From: Rudanella sp.
GTDB taxonomy: Bacteria > Bacteroidota > Bacteroidia > Cytophagales > Spirosomataceae
DNA: 5,025 bases
Assembly (NCBI GenBank): GCA_026785985.1
Contig: JAJAYX010000743.1
Coordinates: 1-5,025, forward strand
Direction: 5' to 3'
Below the pieces are notes generated by a model that had not been told where the DNA came from, did not search any database, and saw nothing but the letters and a program-made list of their open reading frames with translations. Numbering within the stretch: position 1 is the stretch's first letter; every line of letters starts with the position of its first letter. The position numbers and the translations under genes are program-made. Of this stretch, positions 1 through 5,025 are shown piece by piece.

Positions 1-382
1 CCTTGCCGTTGCGGTCGAAAATGGGGACAACAACTTCGGATTTTGAGGCCGAACTACAGGCGATATGGCCCGGAAACTGCTCTACATCAGGCACTAAGAT
101 GGTTTCCCGGCGGGTGTAGGCAGCCCCACAAACTCCTTTATCGAAGTTGATACGGGTGCAGGCAATTGGCCCCTGAAAAGGCCCAAGCACCAATTGATTA
201 TCTTTCTTGAGATAAAACCCAACCCAGAAAAAGCCAAACGCTTGGTTCAGGGCAGCCGCAATGTTGGCCAGATTAGCCGTGAGGTCGGGTTCGCTCTCAA
301 TCAGCGCAGCAATTTGCGGAACAAGGCTTTCATAAATAGCCACCCGGTCGGTGGTTTCGGGAAGTAAGAGGGATTCTGCCAT
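1..382 (-). CDS. msrC: Free methionine-(R)-sulfoxide reductase (GAF domain), 3' part beyond the left edge
   Basis: This enzyme reduces free methionine-(R)-sulfoxide to methionine in the cytoplasm and is part of oxidative-damage repair. The window shows the first 127 codons, starting at the ATG at 382-380. It is a GAF-fold protein with the family's three cysteines: Cys75 (in IACTRI), Cys85 (in GVCGAA) and Cys109 (in HIACSSASKSEV). Their spacing of 10 and 24 residues equals that of Cys84, Cys94 and Cys118 in the E. coli enzyme. The segment FGFFWVGFYL near residues 49-58 and the final VVVPIFDRNGK are also typical. The remaining C-terminal part, roughly 30 residues judging by family length, lies outside the window. 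The gene starts 3 bases after the stop codon of the preceding gene on the same strand, so it is very likely the distal gene of that operon. There is no clear Shine-Dalgarno site, as is usual in Bacteroidota. Confidence 0.95.
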   Translation of the reverse strand, partial: MAESLLLPETTDRVAIYESLVPQIAALIESEPDLTANLANIAAALNQAFGFFWVGFYLKKDNQLVLGPFQGPIACTRINFDKGVCGAAYTRRETILVPDVEQFPGHIACSSASKSEVVVPIFDRNGK

Positions 383-385
383 TAT

Positions 386-895
386 TTATCCAATTACCCG
401 TGCGAAATATCGGTTCAGCCAGGTTTGGCTGGCGGGCTTCATCCAATTGGCCGCAAAGTCGCCTTTGGTGTTTACCAGCGTGTTAAAAACCGTGGTGTCG
501 GGAGTCAGGCGACCATCCATAACGGCGTGTTTTATGGTCGGTAAAGCCAGCGTCAGCACCTCGCCGTTTGGTCCGATATAAGCCGCCGAACGGTCAAAAA
601 AGTCAACAGTGCCGCCCCCGGAAAGTTGCTGCCCAATGGTTTTCAGAAAATGAGTCGAAGCGTCGATGGAGCAGCCGCTGGGCAGGTTGTGGCCCTCGTC
701 AACGGCAATCACCACAAACCGATTGGTCACCACTTGCGCCGAAGCGAGCAAAGGCTGTCCGTGTGCCGCCCACCCACTTAGAGCCGGTTGTAATGACAAT
801 TCGATATGCGCCACGTCCGCATCGGTCAGCGGGCAATTGGCCTGATACACCCACAAACGGGCATCGTCGGGCAGTTGAGAAAAGGAGATGTACAT
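386..895 (-). CDS. Conserved Bacteroidota protein of unknown function, often misnamed 'ABC transporter ATPase'
   Basis: The product is a 169-residue soluble protein with no signal peptide or membrane segment. I recognise it from recall as a small family widespread in Bacteroidota, whose members begin with a segment like FxxLPDxxRxWxYQ (here residues 5-18). They also carry a GCSIDAS motif (here near residues 74-80), VFNxLVNT (near 136-143) and a C-terminal NWMxPASQTWLNRYF. Database entries often call it 'ABC transporter ATPase', but no Walker A (GxxxxGKT/S), Walker B or LSGGQ signature is visible, so that name is not supported by the sequence. The start MYISFSQLPDDARLW agrees with the family's N-terminus. 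It lies 3 bases before msrC and 73 bases after the CCG-domain gene. The company of Fe-S genes looks recurrent in the phylum and may hint at a redox-related role, but the function is unknown. Confidence 0.85.
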   Translation of the reverse strand: MYISFSQLPDDARLWVYQANCPLTDADVAHIELSLQPALSGWAAHGQPLLASAQVVTNRFVVIAVDEGHNLPSGCSIDASTHFLKTIGQQLSGGGTVDFFDRSAAYIGPNGEVLTLALPTIKHAVMDGRLTPDTTVFNTLVNTKGDFAANWMKPASQTWLNRYFARVIG

Positions 896-896
896 A

Positions 897-969
897 ACAG
901 TGAACAGTTATCAGCCAACAGCGAACAGTATTTTACTCATGCGTAAGCCAACTGTTGGCTGTTCACTGT
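897..969. repeat. Intergenic inverted repeat (hairpin) built from AACAG-type units
   Basis: The outer arms 897-907 (ACAGTGAACAG) and 959-969 (CTGTTCACTGT) pair perfectly over 11 bases. An inner arm, 915-921 (CCAACAG) with 952-958 (CTGTTGG), continues the stem after a 7-base bulge at 908-914. An alternative small hairpin exists at 946-960, with 7-base arms around one base. The element fills almost the whole 73-base gap. One end lies within the TGA stop (971-969) of the CCG-domain gene, and the other is one base from the ATG (895-893) of the next gene. Related AACAGTGAACAG units are, from memory, dispersed between genes in some Cytophagales genomes. It may be a mobile repeat, an mRNA-processing or stability hairpin, or both. 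It lacks a T-tract on the minus strand, so it is not an obvious terminator. Confidence 0.8.
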
Positions 970-1772
970 CACAACCCCTGCCCCTGGGCAATCAGTTCCG
1001 AAATATCATAGACCTTCACGGTGTCTTCGCGGTTCTGGTTCTTTACCCCGTCCGACATCATGGTCATGCAAAACGGGCAAGCCACCGCAATCGTATCTGC
1101 CCCCGTGCCGAGGGCTTCCTGCACACGCTCCACATTGACATCTTTGTTGCCCGGCTCTGGCTCCTTAAAATACTGAGCACCACCAGCCCCGCAACAAAGC
1201 CCATTGGCTTTCACGCGCTTCATTTCCACCAAATCAGCATCCAAAGCGGCCAACACCTCGCGGGGGGCTTCATAAACTTTGTTAGCCCGGCCCAAGTAGC
1301 ACGAATCGTGGAACGTGATTTTTTTGCCTTTGAACGACTGCCCGCCCTCCACTTTCACGCGGCCCTCGTTGATAAGGCCCTGCAAAAACGTGGAATGGTG
1401 AATCACTTCGTAGTTACCCCCCAGTTCGGGGTACTCGTTTTTGATCGTGTTGAAGCAGTGCGGGCAGGCTGTCACGATTTTCTTGACATTATAACCGTTG
1501 AGCACCTGAATATTGGAAACGGCCTGCATCTGAAACAAAAACTCGTTTCCCGCCCGACGCGCCGGGTCGCCGGTGCAGGCTTCCTCCGGTCCCAAAACCG
1601 CGAATTTGATACCTACGTGGTTCAGAATACGGACAAACGCGATGGTCACGCGCTTATACCGATCATCGAAAGAACCCGCACAGCCTACCCAAAACAGAAT
1701 TTCGGGTTCGTCGCCAGCAGCCACAATGTCGGCCATCGTCGGGACGGAATATTGCTTTATTTCTTGAGTCAT
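969..1772 (-). CDS. CCG-domain (Fe-S)-binding oxidoreductase subunit, HdrB/GlcF/LldE-like
   Basis: The product is a cytosolic protein of 267 residues with two cysteine-rich CCG domains (the former DUF224), as in heterodisulfide reductase HdrB, GlcF and LldE. The second domain has the full pattern: Cys158, then Cys193-Cys194 (in LCCGAGG), then Cys232 and Cys235 (CPFC). The first domain repeats it in degenerate form: Cys31 (WVGCAGSFDDR), Cys66 (CTGDPARRAGNE), then Cys103 and Cys106 (CPHC). In HdrB such motifs bind a non-cubane [4Fe-4S] cluster. Here cluster binding is inferred. I chose the ATG at 1772-1770, 4 bases after the upstream gene's stop. Longer in-frame starts at 1787 and 1817 would overlap that gene and add residues without family resemblance. 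It probably works with the membrane Fe-S/cytochrome protein encoded just upstream, passing electrons to or from quinone. The substrate is unknown. Confidence 0.92.
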   Translation of the reverse strand: MTQEIKQYSVPTMADIVAAGDEPEILFWVGCAGSFDDRYKRVTIAFVRILNHVGIKFAVLGPEEACTGDPARRAGNEFLFQMQAVSNIQVLNGYNVKKIVTACPHCFNTIKNEYPELGGNYEVIHHSTFLQGLINEGRVKVEGGQSFKGKKITFHDSCYLGRANKVYEAPREVLAALDADLVEMKRVKANGLCCGAGGAQYFKEPEPGNKDVNVERVQEALGTGADTIAVACPFCMTMMSDGVKNQNREDTVKVYDISELIAQGQGL

Positions 1773-1776
1773 GTTT

Positions 1777-3156
1777 TTATTTTTCATTGACCTGATCGGC
1801 CCAGTTGAATCGGTCACTTGGTGAGAATTTCCAGGGAGCCATGTTGTTTTCGATGTTGCTGAACATCGCGTTCCATGAGCCGGGTGCCTGCGATTCTTCC
1901 ATGACTTTATACCGGCGAAGTTGCAGGATGATGTCTAAGGGATTGATGTTGATTGGGCAGGCCACCACACACGCCTGGCAAGTGGTGCAGGCGTTGATTT
2001 CCTCCACCGTAATGTAATCACCCAGCAACGATTTGTCGTCTTTATGGTCGGGACCGTTCTTCACCCAGCCTTTTTGAATGTCCTCCAGCCGGTCGCGGGT
2101 GTCCATCATGATCTTGCGGGGTGACAGTTTTTTACCCGTGATATTGGCGGGGCAAGCCGACGTGCAGCGTCCGCATTCGGTGCAACTGTAGGCATTGATG
2201 AGGTTAATCCAGCGGAGGTCTTCCACATCTTTAGCCCCAAACCGCCCAATGCTCTCCGGTTGTTGGCCGTTGTCGTTGCCTCCGGAGGGGTCGGCTTCGG
2301 CAGCTTGTTCGGGGGTAAGGCCCAGCATCAGTTGCACCTCTTTTGTCACCTCCGGCATGTTGGCCATTTCACCTTTGGGTTTCAGATCGGAGAAATAAAC
2401 ATTGGGGAAACCCAGTGCGATGTGCAGGTGCTTGGAGTACGTCACGTACACGGCAAAGGTCATGATGCCCAGAATGTGCAGCCACCAGGCTGTGCGTTCG
2501 TAGCCAACCAACGCTCCATCACCAAACCCTGTGAACAGTGGTTTCAGAAACTGACTGATCACAAAATCCGGCACAATACCCTGTAATTCACCGTAATGGC
2601 CAATTCCCCGATCGCGCAATACGCTGTCGGTGGCATTCCAGGTTAGAAACAAGAACATCAGGATAATTTCGGCAACGAGGATGTAGGTGGCATCTTTCAC
2701 GGGCCATTCTTTCAACTCGCGATGGCGCGATGCCTGAAGGCGTTGCACCCGCGTGACCCACCGACGGGTCAGGAACACCACACAAACGGCCAACACGCCA
2801 AAGGCCAGCACCTCGAACACATTAATCAGGAATGGGTAAATGGGTGTAATGTAGGGCGCGAAGAGCCGGTGCGTTCCCAAAACGCCATCCAGAATGATCT
2901 CCAGAATTTCGAGGTTAATGATGATGAAACCCGCGTAAATCACGAAGTGCATTACGCCCACCAGCGGATTATCGAACATTTTTTTCTGCCCGAATGCCAC
3001 CTGTAGCATAATTTTCAACCGTTCGCCGGGGTTGGCCGAGCGGTCTTCGGGTCGCCCTAAACGGATGGCCCGGCTAATGAGTTTGACACGTTTGGTGATG
3101 AACCAGCCCGTTGCGGCAACGGCTATCACAAAAAGAAACTGTTCTAAATAAGCCAT
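1777..3156 (-). CDS. Membrane-bound 4Fe-4S dicluster protein with NarI-like cytochrome b region
   Basis: The product has 459 residues. The N-terminal half has about five hydrophobic segments, near residues 4-20, 63-88, 107-130, 161-178 and 223-243. Histidines in or beside them (His70, His227, His243, His245) are candidate heme b ligands of the NarI-like type, although the exact pairing cannot be read from sequence alone. After a charged linker come two 4Fe-4S motifs: Cys325, 328, 331 and 335 (CTECGRCTSACP), and Cys390, 393, 396 and 400 (CTTCQACVVACP). This HdrC/HdrE-like layout suggests electron transfer between a soluble Fe-S partner and membrane quinone. The partner is most likely the CCG-domain protein that begins 4 bases after this stop. 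Together the two resemble a split form of HdrD- or GlcF-type oxidoreductases. I chose the ATG at 3156-3154 (MAYLEQFLF), which matches the family's hydrophobic start. An upstream in-frame ATG at 3186 adds ten unsupported residues and lies beside an inverted repeat. Confidence 0.92.
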   Translation of the reverse strand: MAYLEQFLFVIAVAATGWFITKRVKLISRAIRLGRPEDRSANPGERLKIMLQVAFGQKKMFDNPLVGVMHFVIYAGFIIINLEILEIILDGVLGTHRLFAPYITPIYPFLINVFEVLAFGVLAVCVVFLTRRWVTRVQRLQASRHRELKEWPVKDATYILVAEIILMFLFLTWNATDSVLRDRGIGHYGELQGIVPDFVISQFLKPLFTGFGDGALVGYERTAWWLHILGIMTFAVYVTYSKHLHIALGFPNVYFSDLKPKGEMANMPEVTKEVQLMLGLTPEQAAEADPSGGNDNGQQPESIGRFGAKDVEDLRWINLINAYSCTECGRCTSACPANITGKKLSPRKIMMDTRDRLEDIQKGWVKNGPDHKDDKSLLGDYITVEEINACTTCQACVVACPININPLDIILQLRRYKVMEESQAPGSWNAMFSNIENNMAPWKFSPSDRFNWADQVNEK

Positions 3157-3176
3157 GTGTAGCGTGTATTCGTTCT

Positions 3177-3201
3177 TGATTGTCAACCAATTGACGAATC
3201 A
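3177..3201. promoter_or_regulatory. Inverted repeat upstream of the Fe-S operon
   Basis: TGATTGTCAA (3177-3186) and TTGACGAATCA (3191-3201) form 10-base arms around CCAA with a single unpaired G at 3196. The element lies 21 bases upstream of the chosen start codon (3156). It could be an operator or a 5' leader hairpin. No convincing TAnnTTTG box is visible on the minus strand between 3157 and 3300, so the operon promoter remains unlocated. Confidence 0.4.
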
Positions 3202-3237
3202 GTTTGTATGATGATAAAAAAAAAGTTGCTCGAAAAG

Positions 3238-3268
3238 TTGCTCTACGGGCCATTACGCCCTACTTTTG
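3238..3268 (+). promoter_or_regulatory. Bacteroidota-type promoter for tRNA-Phe
   Basis: A -33 element TTG (3238-3240) is followed, after 20 bases, by TACTTTTG (3261-3268), an exact match to the Bacteroidota -7 consensus TAnnTTTG. Transcription would begin near 3273-3275, about 35 bases before the mature tRNA end. The -33 TTG lies in the second of two direct copies of AAAAGTTGCTC (3221-3231 and 3233-3243), so a second TTG occurs 12 bases upstream. Confidence 0.65.
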
Positions 3269-3308
3269 CACCCACGTTTAACAGATCATCAGGTCAGACC
3301 GTCGTTAC

Positions 3309-3381
3309 GGTGATGTAGCTCAGTTGGTAGAGCAAAGGACTGAAAATCCTTGTGTCGGCGGTTCGATTCCGTCCATCACCA
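3309..3381 (+). tRNA. tRNA-Phe (anticodon GAA)
   Basis: All arms of the cloverleaf can be paired by eye. The acceptor arm GGTGATG (3309-3315) pairs with CATCACC (3374-3380). The D stem GCTC (3318-3321) pairs with GAGC (3330-3333). The anticodon stem AAGGA (3335-3339) pairs with TCCTT (3347-3351) around the loop CTGAAAA, giving anticodon GAA at 3342-3344, which reads phenylalanine codons. The T arm GGCGG (3357-3361) pairs with CCGTC (3369-3373), with one G-T pair, around TTCGATT. The discriminator base is A3381. The next three bases are CCC, so the CCA tail is not encoded and must be added after transcription. The gene has its own upstream promoter and downstream terminator, so it is probably a single-gene unit. 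Confidence 0.98.
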
Positions 3382-3388
3382 CCCTCGT

Positions 3389-3419
3389 AAAAGCCTTCTC
3401 GAAAGAGAGGGCTTTTTTT
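3389..3419 (+). terminator. Intrinsic terminator after tRNA-Phe
   Basis: AAAAGCCTTCTC (3389-3400) pairs with 3405-3416 around a GAAA tetraloop (3401-3404) through a 12-base stem with one G-T pair. The stem runs into seven T residues (3413-3419). It sits 8 bases after the tRNA and is a strong rho-independent terminator. Confidence 0.93.
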
Positions 3420-3610
3420 GTTGGTATGCCAGTGGGTTGATTGGTTTTGTTGATGTGCATTGATTTCATAGCGCATAACGATTGCGTGAAAGTTTTGTGC
3501 GAATATAAAATATTATGCACGCATAACAATTCTTGAAAGACGCAGAAAACGAGTTTTATATAGTCCGTGATACAGGCTACCTGACTCTATACCCAAACCA
3601 ATCAAGAATT
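3420..3610. other. AT-rich non-coding stretch between tRNA-Phe terminator and AbiEi gene
   Basis: I see no supported gene here. The short minus-strand reading frames cross the tRNA or the antitoxin gene and resemble no family I know. Minor structure is present: a direct repeat CGCATAAC (3472-3479 and 3520-3527), and an imperfect inverted repeat between GTGC (3497-3500) and GCAC (3517-3520). The promoter of the downstream pair should lie here, but no clear TTG plus TAnnTTTG combination was found. No copy of the tRNA 3' end that would mark an attachment site is visible. Confidence 0.5.
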
Positions 3611-3654
3611 TATATTTCCTTTTTTTGCTAAATTTAGCAAAAAAAGGAAATATA
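3611..3654. promoter_or_regulatory. Perfect 44-base palindrome overlapping the AbiEi start codon
   Basis: The stretch is exactly self-complementary about a centre between 3632 and 3633, with 22 bases in each arm. Its core is GCTAAATTTAGC, flanked by a T7 run on the left and an A7 run on the right, then CC/GG and TATATTT/AAATATA. The right end is A3654, the first base of the antitoxin's ATG. The best ribosome binding site, AAGGA, ends 6 bases before the ATG and lies inside the right arm. As RNA it would be a long hairpin hiding that site. As DNA it could be a symmetrical operator. AbiEi antitoxins are known to repress their own promoter by binding inverted repeats, so autoregulation is the natural inference. 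The core TAAATTTA is one base from the TAnnTTTG promoter box, but no -33 partner is visible. Confidence 0.9.
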
Positions 3655-4271
3655 TGGACTTTGTCGCTTTCCAAAAAGCCTTTCGCGACAGTGGTGTGAT
3701 CGAACTCCACGAGGTACAAAAGGCATTCCCACACTTTCATGCCCGGCGTTTGAGCGACTGGCAAGACAAAGATTATATCCAGAAAATCATCAACCGATTT
3801 TACCGGTGGACAGATCAGCCCATAACCGAACAATTGGCATTCTATACGGCCAATCGTATCTATCGGGATTCCTATATCTCATTGTGGTCGGCCCTCAGCT
3901 ATTACGGGCTAATTCCAGAGGGCGTTTACCAAACCTATTCGGTTTCGACGCACAAGACCAAATCATTTGACACGCCAATTGGCGCATTTGTTTACAAACA
4001 CATCAAGGCAGCTCTGTTTTTCGGGTATCGAATCGAGCGGTGGGACAATAAGCCAATCCTGATTGCCGAACCGGAAAAAGCGATTTTGGACACGCTCTAT
4101 CTCAACCCACACTGGCGGGATGGAGCTGACATTGACGCTTTGCGTTTGAACTGGCCTATTTTGGCAGAAATCGCCCAACCCGCTATTATTGAGGAATATG
4201 CGGCCTTCTACAGCAATCAGCGCGTGACCAACCTCTCCACCTATATTATACAGCAAATGGCCGATGCTTAA
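3654..4271 (+). CDS. abiEi: AbiEi-family antitoxin of a type IV toxin-antitoxin system
   Basis: This 205-residue protein belongs to the AbiEi-type antitoxin/regulator family. In type IV systems it counters the AbiEii toxin without binding it, and it represses its own operon through an N-terminal winged-helix domain. Here residues 1-52 look like that helical region (FQKAFRDSGVIELHEVQKAF, then a basic segment and INRFYRW). Residues 65-128 carry the family core ANRIYRDSYISLWSALSYYG, continuing to GAFVYKHIKAALFFGY. IAEPEKAILDTLYL (residues 137-150) is the family hallmark. Length and ending (TAA) look complete. The ATG at 3654 is supported by a nearby AAGGA and by the N-terminal match. Its last 8 bases overlap the start of the toxin gene, the usual coupling in this family. 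Autoregulation is suggested by the perfect palindrome touching the start codon. Phage-defence activity is known for some AbiE systems but unproven here. Confidence 0.92.
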   Translation: MDFVAFQKAFRDSGVIELHEVQKAFPHFHARRLSDWQDKDYIQKIINRFYRWTDQPITEQLAFYTANRIYRDSYISLWSALSYYGLIPEGVYQTYSVSTHKTKSFDTPIGAFVYKHIKAALFFGYRIERWDNKPILIAEPEKAILDTLYLNPHWRDGADIDALRLNWPILAEIAQPAIIEEYAAFYSNQRVTNLSTYIIQQMADA

Positions 4272-5025
4272 CCTACACTCTATTCAAACCTTCTTTCCAG
4301 CCCATGTGCAGCAAGCCAGTCGATTTATGCTGCGGGAATATCTGCAATGCCGGATCCTGGAAATCCTGTTTAACAGCGATTTCCGCAACCAGTTCGCCTT
4401 TTTGGGCGGGACGTGCTTGCGGCTTATACATGACAATCAGCGATTTTCAGAAGATCTGGATTTCGACAATTTCAGCATCACTGCCGAGCAGTTTGATTAG
4501 GTGTCAGCGGTGATCGCCGAAGGGCTTGAACGGCAAGGCTACACGGTTGAGTTCAGGATCATCAACAAAGGCGCGTACCATTGTTATATCCGGTTTCCCG
4601 CTATGCTGTTTCAACATGGACTATCAGGGTATGAGTAGGAAAAAATCCTGATCCAACTCGATACCGAAGCACAGGATTTTGCATTCACGCCTGAAACTAT
4701 CCTGCTCAACCGCTTCGATACAATCGCCCGTATTTTTACGACACCCACTGCCATCATTCTGGCGCAGAAATTTTACGCCATTCTCAACCGGCCCCGCAAT
4801 AAGGGCCGTGACTTTTTCGACGTGGTGTTTCTGCTGGGGCGCGGCATCAAGCCCGATTACCGCTATCTCGCCCAAAAAGTGGGGACAGAGAATGCTGCAA
4901 TGTTAAAAGAGCGGCTGCTTGCCCATTGTGACGCTTTGGACATGAACGATATGGCCAAAGATGTCGAGCCGTTTTTGTTCTACAAAGCGGATCGCAACAA
5001 GGTCATTTTGTTTGCAGATATCCTC
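4264..5025 (+). pseudogene. abiEii: AbiEii-family nucleotidyltransferase toxin, interrupted by two in-frame TAG codons; 3' end beyond window
   Basis: From the ATG at 4264, inside the antitoxin's end, one frame can be read through 254 codons to the window's edge. It is broken only by TAG at codon 79 (4498-4500) and codon 125 (4636-4638). The family's nucleotidyltransferase motifs are all present: FLGGTCLRL (residues 46-53), FSEDLDFD (61-68, with Asp64 and Asp66 as likely metal ligands), LAQKFYAILNR with Lys169, and KGRDFFDVVFLL starting at 180 with Asp183 and Asp186. Motifs after both stops look undamaged and no frameshift is needed, so the lesions look recent. The first open part (78 residues) has the metal-binding motif but lacks the rest of the fold, so it should be inactive. 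Pseudogenisation is the simplest reading. Amber readthrough, recoding or sequencing error are alternatives. A toxin lost while the antitoxin stays intact is the direction expected if the toxin is costly. Confidence 0.88.

Noticed and set aside
888..1790. A 300-codon plus-strand open frame
   Set aside because: It lies antisense to the well-supported CCG-domain gene, resembles no protein family, and is explained by that gene's codon composition.
1773..1817. Longer N-terminus for the CCG-domain protein (starts at 1817 or 1787)
   Set aside because: Both would overlap the preceding coding sequence and add residues unlike the family. The start at 1772 gives a 4-base gap.
3629..3636. TAAATTTA in the palindrome core as the -7 box of the AbiEi promoter
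   Set aside because: It has one mismatch to TAnnTTTG and no TTG about 19-21 bases upstream, so it is too weak to call.
3384..3653. Duplicated tRNA-Phe 3' end (attachment site)
   Set aside because: I looked for a second copy of the T-arm and acceptor sequence and found none in the window.
3611..3654. The palindrome as an intrinsic terminator
   Set aside because: The run after the stem is neither T-rich on the plus strand nor preceded by a gene that needs termination. The tRNA already has a strong terminator at 3389-3419.
3513..3833. Minus-strand open frame of 106 codons
   Set aside because: It crosses the start of the AbiEi gene and the palindrome on the opposite strand and shows no family resemblance.
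4679..4906. A separate plus-strand frame inside the toxin region, as a possible frameshifted part of the toxin
   Set aside because: The toxin motifs are all in the 4264 frame, so no frameshift is needed. This frame gives no recognisable protein.

Overview
The window looks like a chromosomal segment from a member of the Bacteroidota, most likely a Cytophagales/Spirosoma-like bacterium. Three things suggest this. The proteins match families I know mainly from that phylum. Shine-Dalgarno sites are weak or absent in front of the minus-strand genes. A Bacteroidota-type promoter (TTG, 20 bases, TAnnTTTG) precedes the tRNA gene. The genus is inferred from recall, not from a search.

Positions 1-3156 (minus strand) hold a tight four-gene block, read from right to left. 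It contains a membrane protein with a NarI-like b-type cytochrome region and two 4Fe-4S clusters (3156-1777), a soluble CCG-domain iron-sulfur protein of the HdrB/GlcF/LldE type (1772-969), a small conserved Bacteroidota protein often misnamed 'ABC transporter ATPase' (895-386), and the first 127 codons of a free methionine-(R)-sulfoxide reductase (382 to the left edge). Gaps are 4, 73 and 3 bases. The 73-base gap is almost entirely a hairpin-forming repeat. The first two genes are probably partners that move electrons between an unknown soluble donor or acceptor and the quinone pool. The last gene repairs oxidised free methionine.

Positions 3157-3420 hold an inverted repeat upstream of that operon, then on the plus strand a promoter, tRNA-Phe(GAA) without an encoded CCA end, and a strong intrinsic terminator.

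Positions 3421-5025 (plus strand) look like accessory DNA next to the tRNA gene. They hold an AbiE-type (type IV) toxin-antitoxin pair. An intact AbiEi-family antitoxin gene is preceded by a perfect 44-base palindrome that ends on the first base of its start codon and contains its likely ribosome binding site. The overlapping AbiEii nucleotidyltransferase toxin gene keeps one reading frame to the right edge of the window but is interrupted by two in-frame TAG codons. It is therefore a pseudogene, or much less likely a readthrough or recoded gene. The palindrome and the double-amber toxin are the two most interesting observations here.
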